Positions 15,592-17,301 of a stretch of DNA of 17,301 nt are shown one piece after another. Numbering within the stretch: the first letter of the stretch is position 1; every line of letters starts with the position of its first letter. The translations under genes were made by a program, and so were the position numbers. The stretch is taken from NCBI GenBank assembly GCA_027943245.1, contig JANDJZ010000847.1:1-17301 (forward strand), read 5' to 3'. The notes under the pieces were generated by a model. The model was not told the origin of the DNA, did no database searches, and saw nothing but the letters and a program-made list of their open reading frames with translations. This DNA is from Acanthamoeba sp. SK_2022b (taxonomy: Eukaryota > Discosea > Longamoebia > Acanthamoebidae).

Positions 15592-17301
15592 TCACGAAGC
15601 AGAAGAGGAGAGCGGAAGAGGTGAGGGAGAGGAAGAGCAAGAAGAGGCGGGGGCCAAGAAGTGGAGGGGCAGCGGCGAGAGACGGCGGCCGGTGGCCGAG
15701 GACAGGGTGAGCCACGACAGGCGATGGTAGTCCCGCCCCACCTCGCGCAGCAGCGCTTCGGCCTGCTGGTGCTGCTGCTCTCCGCTCCACTGCACGTCGG
15801 TCATGGCCACCAGCGATATCTGCAGCAGATCCACCAGTCAGCCACCGCACACGTGTGCGCGCATTATGCGCGCATGTGCGCGTGTGTGCGCATTCGTACG
15901 ATGAGGGTGGCGGTGCCGGCGGGCCATCGCACGTGGAATTGGCTCAGGGAAGGATTCAAGAGGGCGATCGAGGCAAGCGGAGCCGCCGCTGTGGGATCGG
16001 CCAGTGCACCGACACTGCCCGGCGCTGGTGGTGGCCGCGGCAGCAGGTACTGCGATCACGCGATATAAGAAATATATAATATTTAAATATAAAAATATAA
16101 AAATATAAAAATATACGTTCGAGGGGAAAGGCGCGTACAGAGTTGCCGAGGTGAAGCGAGGACGAGGTGCGCCAGGCGTCGAAGAGTTCGAGCTCGAGGG
16201 AGCGGTGGACATGACTGGACACTTCGGTCGTCTCGCCATCGCCGCCCTGAGATGAGGAAGAGGAGGAGGACGAAGAGGAGGAGGAGGAGAGGTCGGGCAG
16301 GAGGTCGCTGCCCAGCGCCGGCATCAGGCAAAGGTGCGGGTGCGGCGTGACCTGCACGACCGTCACCGACGCCACGCGCGCACGACCCGCACGCGCGCCG
16401 CCCGCGCGCCACGACGCCACCAGCCCCTCCCACTCTGTGCATTCCACGCGTGGTTCAAGATGTGAGATGCGCGTGTGTCGTGTGTCGTGTGGCACCGGTG
16501 TCGTTGCGTACCGAGAGCTTCGGCAGCGGTGAGTTGGCCGAGCTTGCCGATGACGATCCGCCACGTTGTCGACACCCGCGCTCTGCCCGTGTTGCGGTGT
16601 GGCGTGTGTGTGAGCCAGGCGAGGAGGGGGGGAGGGGTGAAGAGAGGGGAGCGCGTACATGGCCATGAGGGCGCACTGCCACAGCTGGGCCAGGGCGTGG
16701 GTCGAATCCAGGTAGAGCGATTGCCGCATCTCGCCGCGCGCGTCCGTGAGCGTGGCGATCACCAACAACGGCACCTGCGCCGAAGCGAGAACACGAATGA
16801 GTGCTGTGCTGTGCTGTGCTGTGCTGTGCTGTGCTGTGCTGTGCTGTGCTGTGCTGTGCTGTGCTGTGCTGTGCTGTGCTGTGGACCACGCTTACCTGAA
16901 GCGATGATTGCGAAGAGTAGGCGACGTGGAGGACGAACGAGGGCGGGGCATCGGGCTCGGGCGGGGCCAGCACGAACACCGGCTCGTACAGCTTCTCGCT
17001 CTGCGTCCCGACACCACCAACGCATTGAATAACGAGGAGGGGAGCAACCAACCAACCGAAAATCAAATATATATATTTATATATATTGGGGAACGTACGG
17101 AATGCGGGGAAGTCATGCGGCGGCACTTGGAGAACACGGAAAAGGCCAAGTCCCGCAGGGTCGACCCCGTCCTGCACGCACACAAACGTTCAACGCATGC
17201 GACGAGTGGCAGCGAGGGAGGGAGGGGGGGTTGAGTGCGGATGGGCGGCGGTACCAGGGCTCGAGGAGGAGGGCCGTGGGCAGGATTTGGAAGGCGATGT
17301 T
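15592..17301 (-). CDS. MED13: Mediator complex subunit 13, C-terminal part (gene continues past right edge)
   Basis: MED13 links the CDK8 kinase module to core Mediator in the nucleus. The window holds the last 361 residues. Exons are 17301-17255, 17171-17099, 17000-16896, 16774-16659, 16582-16512, 16434-16139, 16049-15900 and 15819-15592, all GT-AG in phase. Segments that match the conserved MED13 C-terminal (PIWI-like) domain in order: FQILPTALLLEPW, LRDLAFSVFSKCRR, LYEPVFVLAPP, ATLTDARGEMRQS, LAQLWQCALMAI, TTWRIVIGKLGQLTAAEALEWEGL, an acidic and poly-Ser linker (13 Ser), and the final YHRLSWLTLSSATGRRLSPLPLHFL. The C-terminal end after LPLHFL is a short Ser/Pro tail. The region between LGNS and LLREVG is shorter than in animals. 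The identification rests on remembered family motifs. Confidence 0.85.
15856..15874. repeat. Inverted repeat in an alternating purine-pyrimidine tract, MED13 intron
   Basis: Nine-base arms TGCGCGCAT/ATGCGCGCA flank a single T, within a longer GTGCGC-rich tract (about 15848-15893) in intron 15899-15820. Confidence 0.8.
16072..16115. repeat. AT-rich block with AAATATA repeats in MED13 intron
   Basis: AAATATAAAAATATAAAAATAT-type repeats lie in intron 16138-16050, in sharp contrast to the GC-rich flanks. Confidence 0.8.
16801..16883 (+). repeat. (GTGCT)n pentanucleotide minisatellite, about 16 copies
   Basis: A perfect pentamer array in intron 16895-16775 of MED13 (ACAGC on the transcript). It is open in several frames and so mimics a repetitive protein, but the exons on each side splice in phase without it. 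Confidence 0.95.

Noticed and set aside
16801..16883. CRISPR array or telomere-like repeat
   Set aside because: It is a plain five-base tandem repeat with no spacers, lies in an intron, and does not match telomere units.
16455..17183. Open frame of about 240 codons that reads the GTGCT array as a repetitive peptide
   Set aside because: It opposes the MED13 exon phases, has no family match outside the exons, and its length comes from the stop-free pentamer repeat.
1..17301. tRNA genes, rRNA, transposases, retroelement or viral genes
   Set aside because: I looked on both strands for these and saw no cloverleaf, reverse transcriptase, integrase or capsid-like motif.

Overview
This is a GC-rich, intron-dense nuclear segment from a free-living protist, most like an Acanthamoeba-type amoebozoan. 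The clues are strongly GC-biased codon use, about one short intron per 100-200 coding bases, AT-rich patches confined mostly to introns and spacers, very short spacers, and conserved eukaryotic genes (RBM22, COX5B, MED13). The organism is an inference from style; no species marker is present. I resolved eleven protein-coding genes by joining exons by hand at splice sites with consistent phase. Nine of the ten complete models use only GT-AG introns; one needs a GC-AG intron. No tRNA, rRNA, CRISPR array or transposase was seen, and no spacer exceeds 300 bases.

Layout, left to right: the 5' end of an unidentified gene (minus strand, 12-345) with a paxillin-like LD motif at its N-terminus; RBM22/SLT11 spliceosome factor (plus, 556-2667); cytochrome c oxidase subunit Vb (plus, 2925-3621); an F-box protein that also seems to carry a ubiquitin-like fold and a UIM-like tail (minus, 3832-5112); a secreted DsbA/thioredoxin-fold protein with a CPDS active site (minus, 5395-6435); a biotin-protein ligase with an altered biotin loop (plus, 6635-7701); a short-chain dehydrogenase of the chlorophyll b reductase (NYC1/NOL) type with a membrane anchor (minus, 7818-9708); a cationic amino acid transporter (plus, 9858-12875); a TMEM86/YhhN lysoplasmalogenase-like membrane protein (plus, 12999-13910); an F-box protein with a long CxxC-rich zinc-binding C-terminus (minus, 13960-15391); and the C-terminal 361 residues of Mediator subunit MED13 (minus, 15592 to the right edge).

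The genes do not form one pathway or operon; this is ordinary compact eukaryotic gene order. Three divergent pairs share short upstream regions (346-555, 6436-6634, 9709-9857), the last holding a cluster of TTTTCC motifs. Three pairs converge (3622-3831, 7702-7817, 13911-13959). The most interesting points are the NYC1-like enzyme in an apparently heterotrophic lineage, the F-box/Ubl/UIM architecture, the degenerate GRGRRG loop of the biotin ligase, a 5' splice-site preference for GTAC, and a 26-bp perfect palindrome in an RBM22 intron. I found no clear evidence of a defence system or mobile element.
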